Assembly: GCF_003206045.1 (NCBI RefSeq)
Contig: NZ_PZJM01000009.1
Location: 186,001 to 250,000 of the forward strand
Reading direction: 5' to 3'
DNA length: 64,000 nt
DNA from: Salinicola lusitanus
Lineage (GTDB): Bacteria > Pseudomonadota > Gammaproteobacteria > Pseudomonadales > Halomonadaceae
The notes under the pieces were generated by a model. The model did not search any database. It saw only the letters and a program-made list of their open reading frames with translations, and was not told where the DNA came from. Position numbers and translations under genes: made by a program. Below are positions 17,558 through 25,498 of this stretch, in pieces (position 1 is the first letter of the stretch; each line of letters opens with the position of its first letter).

Positions 17558-19399
17558 ATGCAAGATACGCTGAGGCGCCGTTGGCGCGGCACGCTCCTAT
17601 TCGCTCTGGTGCAACTGCCGCTGGTGTGGCTGATCGCCCTGCGTTACTCGCCCTACCTCGCCATGCCGCACGACGCCATGGGGATCGCCTATCTGATCCT
17701 GACCTGGATCGGGCACTTCGGCATGCTGGTCCTGCTCGGTTGGCTACCGCTGGCCGCACTGGCGCTGGTGCTCAAGGCCCGCTGGCTATGGCTGCCGGCG
17801 ACCCTGCTCGGGGCACTGGGGTTGAGCGCGCTGCTGCTGGACACGGTCGTCTACGCCCAGTACCGCTTCCACGTGAACGCTTTCATGGTGTCGCTGTTCC
17901 TCAACGACAAGGATGGCGAGATCTTCAGCTTCACCACCACCACCTGGCTGATGGTGGTCGGCAGTGTGGTCGCGGCGCTGGCGCTCGAGGGCTGGCTCGC
18001 CCGGCGCCTGATCGTGGCCAACCGTGGCCGCCGCGTGCCGGTGGGGCTCTGCTGCGGTATCGTGCTGGTGACGCTGCTCGGCAGCCACGGCCTGCATATC
18101 GTCGCCGATGCCCGCTACCATCGCAGCGTGACCCAGCAGGTCGGCATCTATCCGCTGCTGTTTCCGGCTACCGCCAAGGATTTCATGGAGCGACACGGCT
18201 GGCTCGACCCCCGAGCCGCGCGGGCCGAGCGGGCCGATATCGGCGCCACGCAGGCGCAGAATCTCGACTGGCCGAAGAACCCGCTGAGCTGCCAGCCCAG
18301 CCACAAGCCCAACGTCATGGTCGTCCTGATCGACTCCTGGCGCGCCGACGAATACGGCCCGCAGAACACGCCCAACCTCTACGCCGCGTTGAACGACAGT
18401 GGCCGCCGCTATCTCCAGCACTACAGCGGCGGCAATGCTACCCGCAACGGAACCATGAGCCTGTTCTACGGCCTCAGCGGCAACTATTACGCCTATCTGG
18501 ACGACACCCAGACGCCCCCGCTTCTGATCACGCAGCTGCAGAAGCAAGGCTATGCGCTGGGCATCTTCTCCTCGGCCAGCCTCGACGGCATCGGCTTCGA
18601 CCGCACGATCTTCAGCTCGGTCGACCCGCTGCGACTGAGCACGCCAGGGGACTCTCCCGCTAGTCGCGACCGGCGAATGACCGAGGACTGGCTGGCCTGG
18701 TTCGACCAGCAGGCGCAGCAGGACGACACCCCCTGGTTCAGCATGCTGTTCTACGATGCGCCCCACGGCTACGACGTTCCCGAAGGCGCCGCCCAGCCCT
18801 ACCAGCCTTCGGTGAAGGGCATGGATTATCTGGACCTGGGCCCGGACACCGACCCGGTCCCCTACGCCAACCGCCACCGCAATGCCGTGCACTACGATGA
18901 CGAGCTGCTCGGCCGGGTGATCGACGATCTCAAGGCCAAGGGCGAGTGGGATGACACGATGCTGGTGGTCACCGCCGATCACGGCCAGTCGTTCAACGAT
19001 TTCGGCAAGAACTACTGGGGCCACAACAGCAACTTCGCCTCGCCGCAGACCCACGTGCCGATGATCGTCACCGGCCCGGGGGTCGAGCCCGGACGCGTCG
19101 AGGGCATGACCAGCCATCTCGATGTCGCGCCGATGCTGATGCGCCATGCCCTGGGCTGCACCAACCCGCTCGCCGATTACGCCCAGGGCCAGGATCTGCT
19201 GACGCCAGGCATCGATCACCCCTGGGTCGAGGCCAGCAGCTACATCGACTACGGGATCATCGAGCCGGACCGCATCACCGTGGTCGACGGCACCGGCCAG
19301 TGGAACATCGTCGACCGCCAGCTCGATCCCATCGACGACGCCGAGTTCTCGCCGGCGGTGTTCGAAGCCATGCAGTGGTTCCGTCAGTTCTATCGCTGA
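17558..19399 (+). CDS. YejM/LapC-like inner-membrane protein (DUF3413 plus sulfatase-fold domain)
   Basis: 613 residues. The N-terminal half has about five membrane spans (roughly residues 10-30, 44-64, 66-92, 120-150, 160-185). It is followed by a periplasmic alkaline-phosphatase-superfamily domain: PNVMVVLIDSWRADEYGPQNTPNL, GGNATRNGTMSLFYGLSGNYY, VVTADHGQSFND and WGHNSNFASPQTHVPMIV. The E. coli homologue YejM (PbgA/LapC) restrains LpxC degradation through LapB/FtsH. This arrangement matches that family rather than phosphoethanolamine transferases. The 5-base gap after kdkA puts it in an LPS operon. Whether the domain is catalytic is not shown by the sequence. Confidence 0.85.
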   Translation: MQDTLRRRWRGTLLFALVQLPLVWLIALRYSPYLAMPHDAMGIAYLILTWIGHFGMLVLLGWLPLAALALVLKARWLWLPATLLGALGLSALLLDTVVYAQYRFHVNAFMVSLFLNDKDGEIFSFTTTTWLMVVGSVVAALALEGWLARRLIVANRGRRVPVGLCCGIVLVTLLGSHGLHIVADARYHRSVTQQVGIYPLLFPATAKDFMERHGWLDPRAARAERADIGATQAQNLDWPKNPLSCQPSHKPNVMVVLIDSWRADEYGPQNTPNLYAALNDSGRRYLQHYSGGNATRNGTMSLFYGLSGNYYAYLDDTQTPPLLITQLQKQGYALGIFSSASLDGIGFDRTIFSSVDPLRLSTPGDSPASRDRRMTEDWLAWFDQQAQQDDTPWFSMLFYDAPHGYDVPEGAAQPYQPSVKGMDYLDLGPDTDPVPYANRHRNAVHYDDELLGRVIDDLKAKGEWDDTMLVVTADHGQSFNDFGKNYWGHNSNFASPQTHVPMIVTGPGVEPGRVEGMTSHLDVAPMLMRHALGCTNPLADYAQGQDLLTPGIDHPWVEASSYIDYGIIEPDRITVVDGTGQWNIVDRQLDPIDDAEFSPAVFEAMQWFRQFYR

Positions 19400-19431
19400 C
19401 GAACCCCACGCTACAATGCCTCAGGCGCCGA

Positions 19432-19474
19432 CCGGGGGCGGGGCGTCGCGTGGCTCGCGACGCCCCGCCCCCGG
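19432..19474. repeat. Perfect 19-bp GC-rich hairpin
   Basis: The arms 19432-19450 and 19456-19474 are exact reverse complements (CCGGGGGCGGGGCGTCGCG) around a 5-base loop TGGCT. It lies 33 bases after the YejM-like stop and 42 before the GT2 start. There is no T-run on either side, so it is not a standard intrinsic terminator. It may be an mRNA-stabilising or attenuating structure. Confidence 0.85.
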
Positions 19475-19516
19475 CCGCCGAATGACGCTCCACTCCTCGA
19501 CGACCCAGGACTGCCC

Positions 19517-20305
19517 ATGGCCGCCATTACCGGCGTGGTGATCACGCTCGACGAAGCCGACAACATCGAGGCCTGCCTGGCCTCGCTCGCCCGCGTCTGC
19601 GACGAGCTGATCGTGGTCGACTCAGGCTCCCGCGACGATACCGTCATCCGGGCCGAGGCGTTCGGCGCCCGCGTGATCCATCAACCTTACCTGGGCGATG
19701 GCCCCCAGAAGCGGATCGGACCGCAGGCCGCCGGCCATCGCTGGGTGCTGTCGCTGGACGCGGACGAACGACTCACCGACGAGGCGGTGGCGGCGATTCT
19801 GGCGCTCGACCTGGACGACGCCGGCCACGATGCCTATGCACTGCGCCGACGCAACTTCATCGGCAGTCGCTGGATCCGCCACTGCGGCTGGTATCCGGAC
19901 TACTGCATCCGGCTGTTCGATCGCGAGCGCACCGGCTTCTCCGACAGCCGCCAGCACGCGTCGGTGCCGGCGACGAGTCCGCAGCGCCTGGACGCCGACC
20001 TGGAACACTATTCGTTCGCCAACCTGGCCGAACTGTTCGGCAAGGCCAGCGGCCGCTTCTCCAATCGCGCGGCCAAGATCATGTATCTCAAGGGCAAGCG
20101 AGCCAACGGCTGGTCGCCGGCACTGCACGGCGCCAATGCCTTCGTGCGCAAGTACCTGTTCCAGCGAGGATTCGCCGGCGGCCTCGACGGCGTCTCGGTG
20201 GCGCTGTCGGCGGCGGTCAACGCCTACCTGAAATACGCCAAGCTGCTCGAACTGCAGCGCGATGCCAAGGTGCGCGACGCCGAAGACTTCGACCGGATCT
20301 GGTGA
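19517..20305 (+). CDS. waaE: Glycosyltransferase family 2, WaaE/KdtX-like
   Basis: 262 residues, GT-A fold. ITGVVITLDEADNIEACLASL at the N terminus, ELIVVDSGSRDDTV, WVLSLDADERLTDE (DxD metal site), RRNFIGSRWIRHCGWYPDYCIRLFDR, and HYSFANLAELFGKASGRFSNRAAK are characteristic of the LPS core beta-1,4-glucosyltransferase WaaE group, which adds glucose to heptose I. Symbol by family resemblance. Membrane-associated on the cytoplasmic face. It is followed after 4 bases by the next GT4 gene, so the two form a transcription unit. Confidence 0.85.
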   Translation: MAAITGVVITLDEADNIEACLASLARVCDELIVVDSGSRDDTVIRAEAFGARVIHQPYLGDGPQKRIGPQAAGHRWVLSLDADERLTDEAVAAILALDLDDAGHDAYALRRRNFIGSRWIRHCGWYPDYCIRLFDRERTGFSDSRQHASVPATSPQRLDADLEHYSFANLAELFGKASGRFSNRAAKIMYLKGKRANGWSPALHGANAFVRKYLFQRGFAGGLDGVSVALSAAVNAYLKYAKLLELQRDAKVRDAEDFDRIW

Positions 20306-20309
20306 ATCG

Positions 20310-21380
20310 ATGGAAGCTCACCCGCTGCACATTCGTCACGTCAACCTGGCCCGCGGCTTTCGCGGTGGCGAGCGCCAGACGCTGCTGCTGATCGAGGCGC
20401 TGGCCCGGATCGACGACGCGCGGCTCGAGATTACGCAGAGCCTGGTCTGCCGGCGCGACTCGCCGATGCGCGCGGCGCTGGCCGACCGGGAACTCGACAC
20501 CGAGATCGAACTGATCGACGCCGATCACGCCCTCGCCGGGCATGGCCGACATCCGCGGGCAACCCTGGTTCACGCCCACGAGGCCAAGGCGGTGCACTGG
20601 GCGTGGGTCGAACGTCGCCTGCGCGGCACGCCCTACCTCCTGACACGGCGTGTCCCCCAGCCGGTCAAGGACAAGCGCTTCAACCGCTGGACCTACCGCG
20701 CTGCGGCAAGCGCCGTGGCGATCTCGTCGGTGATCGAGCACCATCTTCGCGATCGCGGCTGGTGTCCCGTCACGCGCATCCCCAGCGTGCTCTCCGGCCA
20801 CCCAGGCGATCCCGCCAAGGTAGCCGCGCTGCGCGAGCGTTTCGCCGGCCACCGCGTCATCGGCCATATCGGCGCGCTGGTGGATCGCCACAAGGGGCAA
20901 CGGGTCCTGCTGGCGGCGGCGCGGCGGCTGCGCGAGACGCATCCGGACGTTCGCTTCCTGCTGCTGGGCGAAGGCGACGACGGCGCGGCACTGAAAGCCG
21001 AGAGCGCCGATCTGGACAACGTCATCTGGGAGGGCTTCCAGCCCGATGTCGGCGACTATCTCGAGATCATGACCCTGTTCGCATTCCCCTCCCGCAACGA
21101 GGGACTGGGCTCCACCCTGCTCGATGCCATGGATCACGGCGTGGCGATCGTGGCCAGCGACGTCGACGGCATTCCGGACCTGATCGAGGACGACGTCAGC
21201 GGCCTGCTGGTGCCTGCCGGCGATGTCGATGCGCTGACGGCGGCGCTGATCGCGCTGCTGGAGGATCCCGTCCGGCGGCAACGGCTGGCGGCCACCGCCA
21301 GCCAGCGGCTCGCCGCCTTTACCCCCGAAGCCATGGCAGCGGCCTACCTGGCGCTCTACCGCCGGATCATCGCCCGCTAG
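20310..21380 (+). CDS. Glycosyltransferase family 4, LPS core
   Basis: 356 residues. N terminus IRHVNLARGFRGGERQTLLLIEALARI. Donor domain contains HRVIGHIGALVDRHKGQRVLLAAARRL, VRFLLLGEGDDGAAL, and TLFAFPSRNEGLGSTLLDAMDHGVAIVASDVDGIPDLI with the EX7E motif. The family is that of many LPS core hexosyl- and heptosyl-transferases. No specific substrate can be assigned. ATG at 20310, 4 bases after the waaE-like stop, implies translational coupling. Confidence 0.85.
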   Translation: MEAHPLHIRHVNLARGFRGGERQTLLLIEALARIDDARLEITQSLVCRRDSPMRAALADRELDTEIELIDADHALAGHGRHPRATLVHAHEAKAVHWAWVERRLRGTPYLLTRRVPQPVKDKRFNRWTYRAAASAVAISSVIEHHLRDRGWCPVTRIPSVLSGHPGDPAKVAALRERFAGHRVIGHIGALVDRHKGQRVLLAAARRLRETHPDVRFLLLGEGDDGAALKAESADLDNVIWEGFQPDVGDYLEIMTLFAFPSRNEGLGSTLLDAMDHGVAIVASDVDGIPDLIEDDVSGLLVPAGDVDALTAALIALLEDPVRRQRLAATASQRLAAFTPEAMAAAYLALYRRIIAR

Positions 21381-21490
21381 CGTGGCCTCGGCGCAGGGCG
21401 CGATACTTGCGCGGCGGGATCGTGGCATCATGACGCCCGAAAGGCCGCGCCCGAGCGGCACCGAGATCGTCAGCGAAGCGGAGCATAACC

Positions 21491-22588
21491 ATGAGCAAAA
21501 TTCGGGTCGGCGTCATCTGCGGCGGCAAATCGGCGGAGCACGAGGTCTCGTTGCAGTCGGCCAGGAACATCGTCGACGCGCTGGATCGCGAGCGTTTCGA
21601 GGTCACGGTCATCGGGATCGACAAGCAGGGGCAGTGGCACATCAACGATGCCGCCGACTTCCTGCTGAACGCTGACGATCCGAGCCGGATCGCCCTCAAC
21701 CCCTCCGCCGGCGACCTCGCGCTGGTGCCAGGTCGCGACTACCAGCAGCTGATCGCCACCGAGTCGTCCCAGGGCACGCTGGGACAGCTCGACGTGGTGT
21801 TCCCCATCGTCCACGGCACCCTCGGCGAGGACGGTTCTCTGCAAGGCCTGCTGCGCATGGCCAACCTGCCCTTCGTCGGCTCCGGCGTGCTCGGCTCGGC
21901 CGCCGGCATGGACAAGGACGTCGCCAAGCGCCTGCTGCGCGATGCCGGTATTCCCGTGGCGCCCTTCGTCACCCTGACCCGCCGCACGGCCGCCGAGGCC
22001 GATTTCGACGCCCTCAGCGCGACGCTTGGCTCGCCGCTGTTCGTCAAACCCGCCAACCAGGGTTCCTCGGTGGGTGTCAGCCGGGTCGAGACCGCGCTCG
22101 AATTCCAGCAAGCGCTGGCGCTGGCGCTGGCCTTCGACCACAAGGTGCTGGTCGAATCCGCCGTGGTCGGCCGCGAGATCGAGTGCGCAGTACTGGGTAA
22201 CGAGGAGCCGGAGGCGAGCGTCTGCGGCGAGATCGTGGTCGAGAACGGCTTCTACTCCTACGACACCAAGTACATCGACGACGACGCGGCCACCGTCGCC
22301 GTGCCCGCCGACATCGATGCCGGCGCGAGTGAAGCGATTCGCGCCATCGCGATTCGCACCTTCCAGGTGCTGGAGTGCGCCGGCCTGGCACGGGTCGATG
22401 TCTTCCTCACCCCGGAGGGGAACATCGTCGTCAATGAAATCAACACGCTGCCGGGTTTCACTCGCATCAGCATGTACCCCAAGCTATGGCAGGCCAGCGG
22501 TCTGAACTACCCGGCCCTGGTGACGCGCCTGATCGAGCTGGCCATGGCGAGGCACGCCGGTGACATGGCGCTGAAGAGCGCCCGCTGA
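21491..22588 (+). CDS. ddl: D-alanine--D-alanine ligase, DdlA type
   Basis: ATP-grasp enzyme joining two D-alanines for peptidoglycan precursor synthesis. 365 residues, the longer DdlA length. Motifs: [18 protein letters not shown] (about 11-28), [18 protein letters not shown] (substrate loop), [16 protein letters not shown] (ATP site), and [20 protein letters not shown] at the C terminus with metal ligands. The flexible omega-loop [10 protein letters not shown] is present. It sits unusually within the LPS glycosyltransferase region rather than in a cell-division cluster. A second copy elsewhere cannot be excluded. Confidence 0.95.
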   Translation: MSKIRVGVICGGKSAEHEVSLQSARNIVDALDRERFEVTVIGIDKQGQWHINDAADFLLNADDPSRIALNPSAGDLALVPGRDYQQLIATESSQGTLGQLDVVFPIVHGTLGEDGSLQGLLRMANLPFVGSGVLGSAAGMDKDVAKRLLRDAGIPVAPFVTLTRRTAAEADFDALSATLGSPLFVKPANQGSSVGVSRVETALEFQQALALALAFDHKVLVESAVVGREIECAVLGNEEPEASVCGEIVVENGFYSYDTKYIDDDAATVAVPADIDAGASEAIRAIAIRTFQVLECAGLARVDVFLTPEGNIVVNEINTLPGFTRISMYPKLWQASGLNYPALVTRLIELAMARHAGDMALKSAR

Positions 22589-22713
22589 AACCGGCGGGAA
22601 CTCGTCGATAACCTGCTCGTCACGGATCGGTCATGATAGAGTCTTGATGACTCCTCACGCGGTGCCCGGAATCGGCATCGAACGAATACGACGTTCACGG
22701 ATCGAAGCGCGTC

Positions 22714-24276
22714 ATGACCATCTCTCGCGACATTCGACGTTGGTGTGCACTCACCTACATCGGCCTCTGTATCGGTTACGCCATCATGGTGGTCTGGGTC
22801 CTGCCCTGGTGGACCCCCCTCGTCATCGCGCTCGCCTGGCTCGCCATCGGCCGTCGCTTCCATTGGGGCCACGTCTCCCAGCGCGCCACCCAGCGCAAGG
22901 CGTGGCCATGGTCCGCTCTGCCACTGATCCTGTGGTGGGTCTATATCTACCTCGACGACAGCTTCGGCCAACTCGACCTGGGGGCCGTGATCTTCCACCT
23001 CCAGGCCGGCATCGAGGAGAACGGCAGCACCGATCGCCAGATCGCCGGGGTCCTCTACACCGTGGCCGCCATCGCCATGCTGGTCGCCGTGACTTGGCTG
23101 GTTCGGGCCGATCATCGCTGGCGCCTGTGGGAACGGGTGCTGAGCCTGTTCCTGCTGGCGTTCAATCCGCTGCTGTTCGGATTGTCGCTGCGCGGCGCCT
23201 CGGTGATCGACGACGACGAGAGCTGGCTCGACGATCGCTACCGGCCACCGGAGATCGTCGCCGGAGTGCCCCAGCCGCCCAATCTGATCTATCTCTACAT
23301 GGAGAGCACCGAGCGCACCTACGGCGATACCCAGCGCTTCGGCAACGCCTACGAGGACCTTGCCAGGCTGGGCCAGGAGGGCGTGGTGTTCCATGGCGTC
23401 AAGCAGCTCGACAATACCGGTTGGACGATGGCCGGCATGGTCGCCAGCCAGTGCGGAGTGCCGTTGATGCCAGCCGGCCTGATGCACGACAACCAGTTCG
23501 AGCCGCTGTCGGACGTGCTGCCGGGGGTCGACTGTCTGGGCGATCTGCTGCACGCGCGGGGCTACGACCTCACCTACATGGGCGGCGCCAGCACCAAGTT
23601 CGCCGGCAAGGCGAAGTTCTATCGTGGCCACGGCTTCGGTACCGTCCTGGGCCGCGATGAACTGGAGGACAAGGCACCGGCCGGATATCTCAACGACTGG
23701 GGGCTCTACGACGATACGCTGCTCGATCTCGCGGAGAAGCGGATCCGACGGCTGCACGACAGCGGCAAGCCCTATGCCTTCTTCGGACTCACCCTGGCGG
23801 GCCACCCACCGTTCGGCCATCCGTCGCAGTCCTGTATCGACAATCAGGGCGACTTCGACGGTACCGACATTCTCTATTCGGTCAAATGCACGGGCTGGCT
23901 GATCAGGAATTTCATCGAGCGGCTTCGCGCCGAAGGGCTGCTGGACAACACCCTGGTCGTGGTCGCCAGCGACCATCTCTCGATGAAGAACTCGGCGTGG
24001 GAGGAGCTGATCGCGGAAGAGCGCGAAAATACGCTGATGATGCTGGGCAACGGCCTGCGTCCCCGCGTCATCGAACGTCCGGCGAGCATGGTCGATGTCC
24101 TGCCGACACTGCTGGAAGCCATGGGTTATACCATTCCGGACCATCGGGCCGGGCTGGGCGTATCGCTGTTTTCCTCGTCTCCCACCCTGATCGAGCGCTA
24201 CTCGCTGGACGAAATGAACCAACGCATGCGAAGCGAGAACCGTCTGCAGGAGCAGCTCTGGAACGGCGTCAACTGA
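22714..24276 (+). CDS. OpgB-like phosphoglycerol transferase (sulfatase-fold membrane protein)
   Basis: 520 residues. About four membrane spans in the first 165 residues, then a periplasmic alkaline-phosphatase-superfamily domain. Motifs are PNLIYLYMESTERTYGD (metal), GWTMAGMVASQCGVPLMP (nucleophile threonine; nearly the OpgB/MdoB signature) and VVVASDHLSMKN. E. coli OpgB transfers phosphoglycerol from phosphatidylglycerol to periplasmic glucans. No opgGH glucan synthase is nearby, so here it may decorate LPS core or another surface glycan. Monocistronic by spacing (125 bases after ddl). Confidence 0.82.
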   Translation: MTISRDIRRWCALTYIGLCIGYAIMVVWVLPWWTPLVIALAWLAIGRRFHWGHVSQRATQRKAWPWSALPLILWWVYIYLDDSFGQLDLGAVIFHLQAGIEENGSTDRQIAGVLYTVAAIAMLVAVTWLVRADHRWRLWERVLSLFLLAFNPLLFGLSLRGASVIDDDESWLDDRYRPPEIVAGVPQPPNLIYLYMESTERTYGDTQRFGNAYEDLARLGQEGVVFHGVKQLDNTGWTMAGMVASQCGVPLMPAGLMHDNQFEPLSDVLPGVDCLGDLLHARGYDLTYMGGASTKFAGKAKFYRGHGFGTVLGRDELEDKAPAGYLNDWGLYDDTLLDLAEKRIRRLHDSGKPYAFFGLTLAGHPPFGHPSQSCIDNQGDFDGTDILYSVKCTGWLIRNFIERLRAEGLLDNTLVVVASDHLSMKNSAWEELIAEERENTLMMLGNGLRPRVIERPASMVDVLPTLLEAMGYTIPDHRAGLGVSLFSSSPTLIERYSLDEMNQRMRSENRLQEQLWNGVN

Positions 24277-24305
24277 GATGCCGAGACGATCCGCGTGCCT
24301 GGATT

Positions 24306-24346
24306 GGCTCGGCGACATCAGGCGCCGACTGAACCCTCGCCGAGCC
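24306..24346. terminator. Inverted repeat between convergent genes
   Basis: GGCTCGGCGA (24306-24315) and TCGCCGAGCC (24337-24346) are exact reverse complements separated by 21 bases. The repeat lies between the OpgB-like stop (24276) and the opposing gene end (24447). It has no T-run, so a bidirectional terminator role is only plausible. Confidence 0.4.
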
Positions 24347-24446
24347 TAGCCGGACGCGGCGGAGGTCGGTGCAGAGCATCGGGGAGACGTATCCGTCCAC
24401 GCCGAACGGATGAGTCTGGTGACCGGGCTAGCGCGCCAGCCGATGG

Positions 24447-25391
24447 TCAACGCCGCCCGCTCGAGCGCAGGCTCTCTTCAGACGAGACGTGACGAGGCCG
24501 TGGCCACTCGATCGGCCCCAGCTCGTCGCCGGGATCCAGCATCCCCGGTTCGGTTTCCGACGTACACGAGCCCAACGCCTCGGCCACGCGGGTCAGGGCT
24601 TCCTCGCCACGGCAATCGCCGACCACGCGCTCCCACCACTGCCGATGCACGGCGCGGACGACAACGGGTATCGACGCCAGCCCCAGACGCTGCGCCATCG
24701 CCAGCCGGTGAAGCCCTCGGTTGACCTTGAGCAGCCGGCCCTCGCGGGTGACCGCGACACCCAGATCATCCTTTCCCAGCTCGAGGTCGAATCCTCGGAC
24801 CGCCATGTCGTCGAGGAAGCCGAGGTAGGTTCGCAGGTAGGCAAGTATCTTCTCTTCCGTGTCGAGCAGGATGCCCTGCTGGTAGGAGGACCAGGGGTGC
24901 CCCGACTCGAGCCGGGAGCGGTACTGCCGAAAGCGTTCGGTCTGGGTCAGGTCGTCCCGGTGCTCGTCGATATCGCTGACGAAGCGGTAGCGCGAGCCCC
25001 GGCGAAGATCGCCACGACTCAAATCCCAGTCGCCGTCCCAGAGAAAAGCCGAGGAGGAGGGGCGTTTCCCTCCGATCCCCTTGGCGTTGAGGTCGCGGAT
25101 CAGCTCGCGCGGATCGACATGGACCACCAGCGCCTCCGCCAGCCTCGCCTCGATCGAGCGCCGTGGCAGGCCGTGATGCTCGATCCACCGGCCACCGACC
25201 TTGCCCTGAGCCCAGCGGCGGTAGAGCGCATCTTCCAGGGGCACACCGACGCGCCGTTGGAAACCGTCCCGGAACGCCGCCTGCCACCGCGCCCGACGAA
25301 CGCCCCACTTCATGCGGGGATCGTGCAGTTCGCTGAACGCGTCGTCCTCGGCGGGCAGACGCGGGGAAGCTGGCGAAGAGGGCCGAGACAT
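24447..25391 (-). CDS. Unrecognised protein with ParB/sulfiredoxin-like GxHR motif, in LPS region
   Basis: 314 residues, soluble, rich in arginine and glutamate. I do not recognise a named family. Visible blocks are VVHVDPRELIRDLN (about 89-102), AFLWDGDWDLSRGD (115-128), ESGHPWSSYQQGILLDTEEKILAYL (162-186), and LLKVNRGLHRLAMAQRLGLASIPVVVRAVHRQWW (220-253). The last block, together with the earlier VDPREL strand, resembles the ParB/sulfiredoxin fold, where a strand is followed by GxHR or GExR and a helix. ParB-fold proteins include free serine kinases as well as DNA-binding proteins. Flanked by an OpgB-like gene and a glycosyltransferase, so a role in modifying a glycan or its substituent is possible. 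The ATG at 25391 has no clear ribosome site. Confidence 0.6.
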   Translation of the reverse strand: MSRPSSPASPRLPAEDDAFSELHDPRMKWGVRRARWQAAFRDGFQRRVGVPLEDALYRRWAQGKVGGRWIEHHGLPRRSIEARLAEALVVHVDPRELIRDLNAKGIGGKRPSSSAFLWDGDWDLSRGDLRRGSRYRFVSDIDEHRDDLTQTERFRQYRSRLESGHPWSSYQQGILLDTEEKILAYLRTYLGFLDDMAVRGFDLELGKDDLGVAVTREGRLLKVNRGLHRLAMAQRLGLASIPVVVRAVHRQWWERVVGDCRGEEALTRVAEALGSCTSETEPGMLDPGDELGPIEWPRPRHVSSEESLRSSGRR

Positions 25392-25458
25392 GAGCAGTTT
25401 ACACGGTCGGAGGGGAAGGAATCGGTGTTATCAAACACTGTTCGTGATCGATTCAGTC

Positions 25459-25485
25459 TAGCATACCACATTAATAAGCATGCTA
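25459..25485. promoter_or_regulatory. Dyad in the AT-richer gap upstream of the ParB-like gene
   Basis: TAGCATAC (25459-25466) and GCATGCTA (25478-25485) form an inverted repeat with one G-T type mismatch. It sits in a locally AT-rich stretch between two minus-strand genes. On the minus strand TATGCT could serve as a -10 for the gene ending at 24447. Operator or promoter role is unproven. Confidence 0.35.
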
Positions 25486-25498
25486 CGCAATTTCCCGG

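Noticed and set aside
22620-22704. TCACGGATCG repeated at 22620 and 22695
   Set aside because: Two copies of a 10-mer 75 bases apart with no promoter context. Could be chance.
22507-24318. 603-residue minus-strand frame over the OpgB-like gene
   Set aside because: Low-complexity Gln/Asp/Val composition typical of shadow frames. The plus strand carries catalytic motifs.
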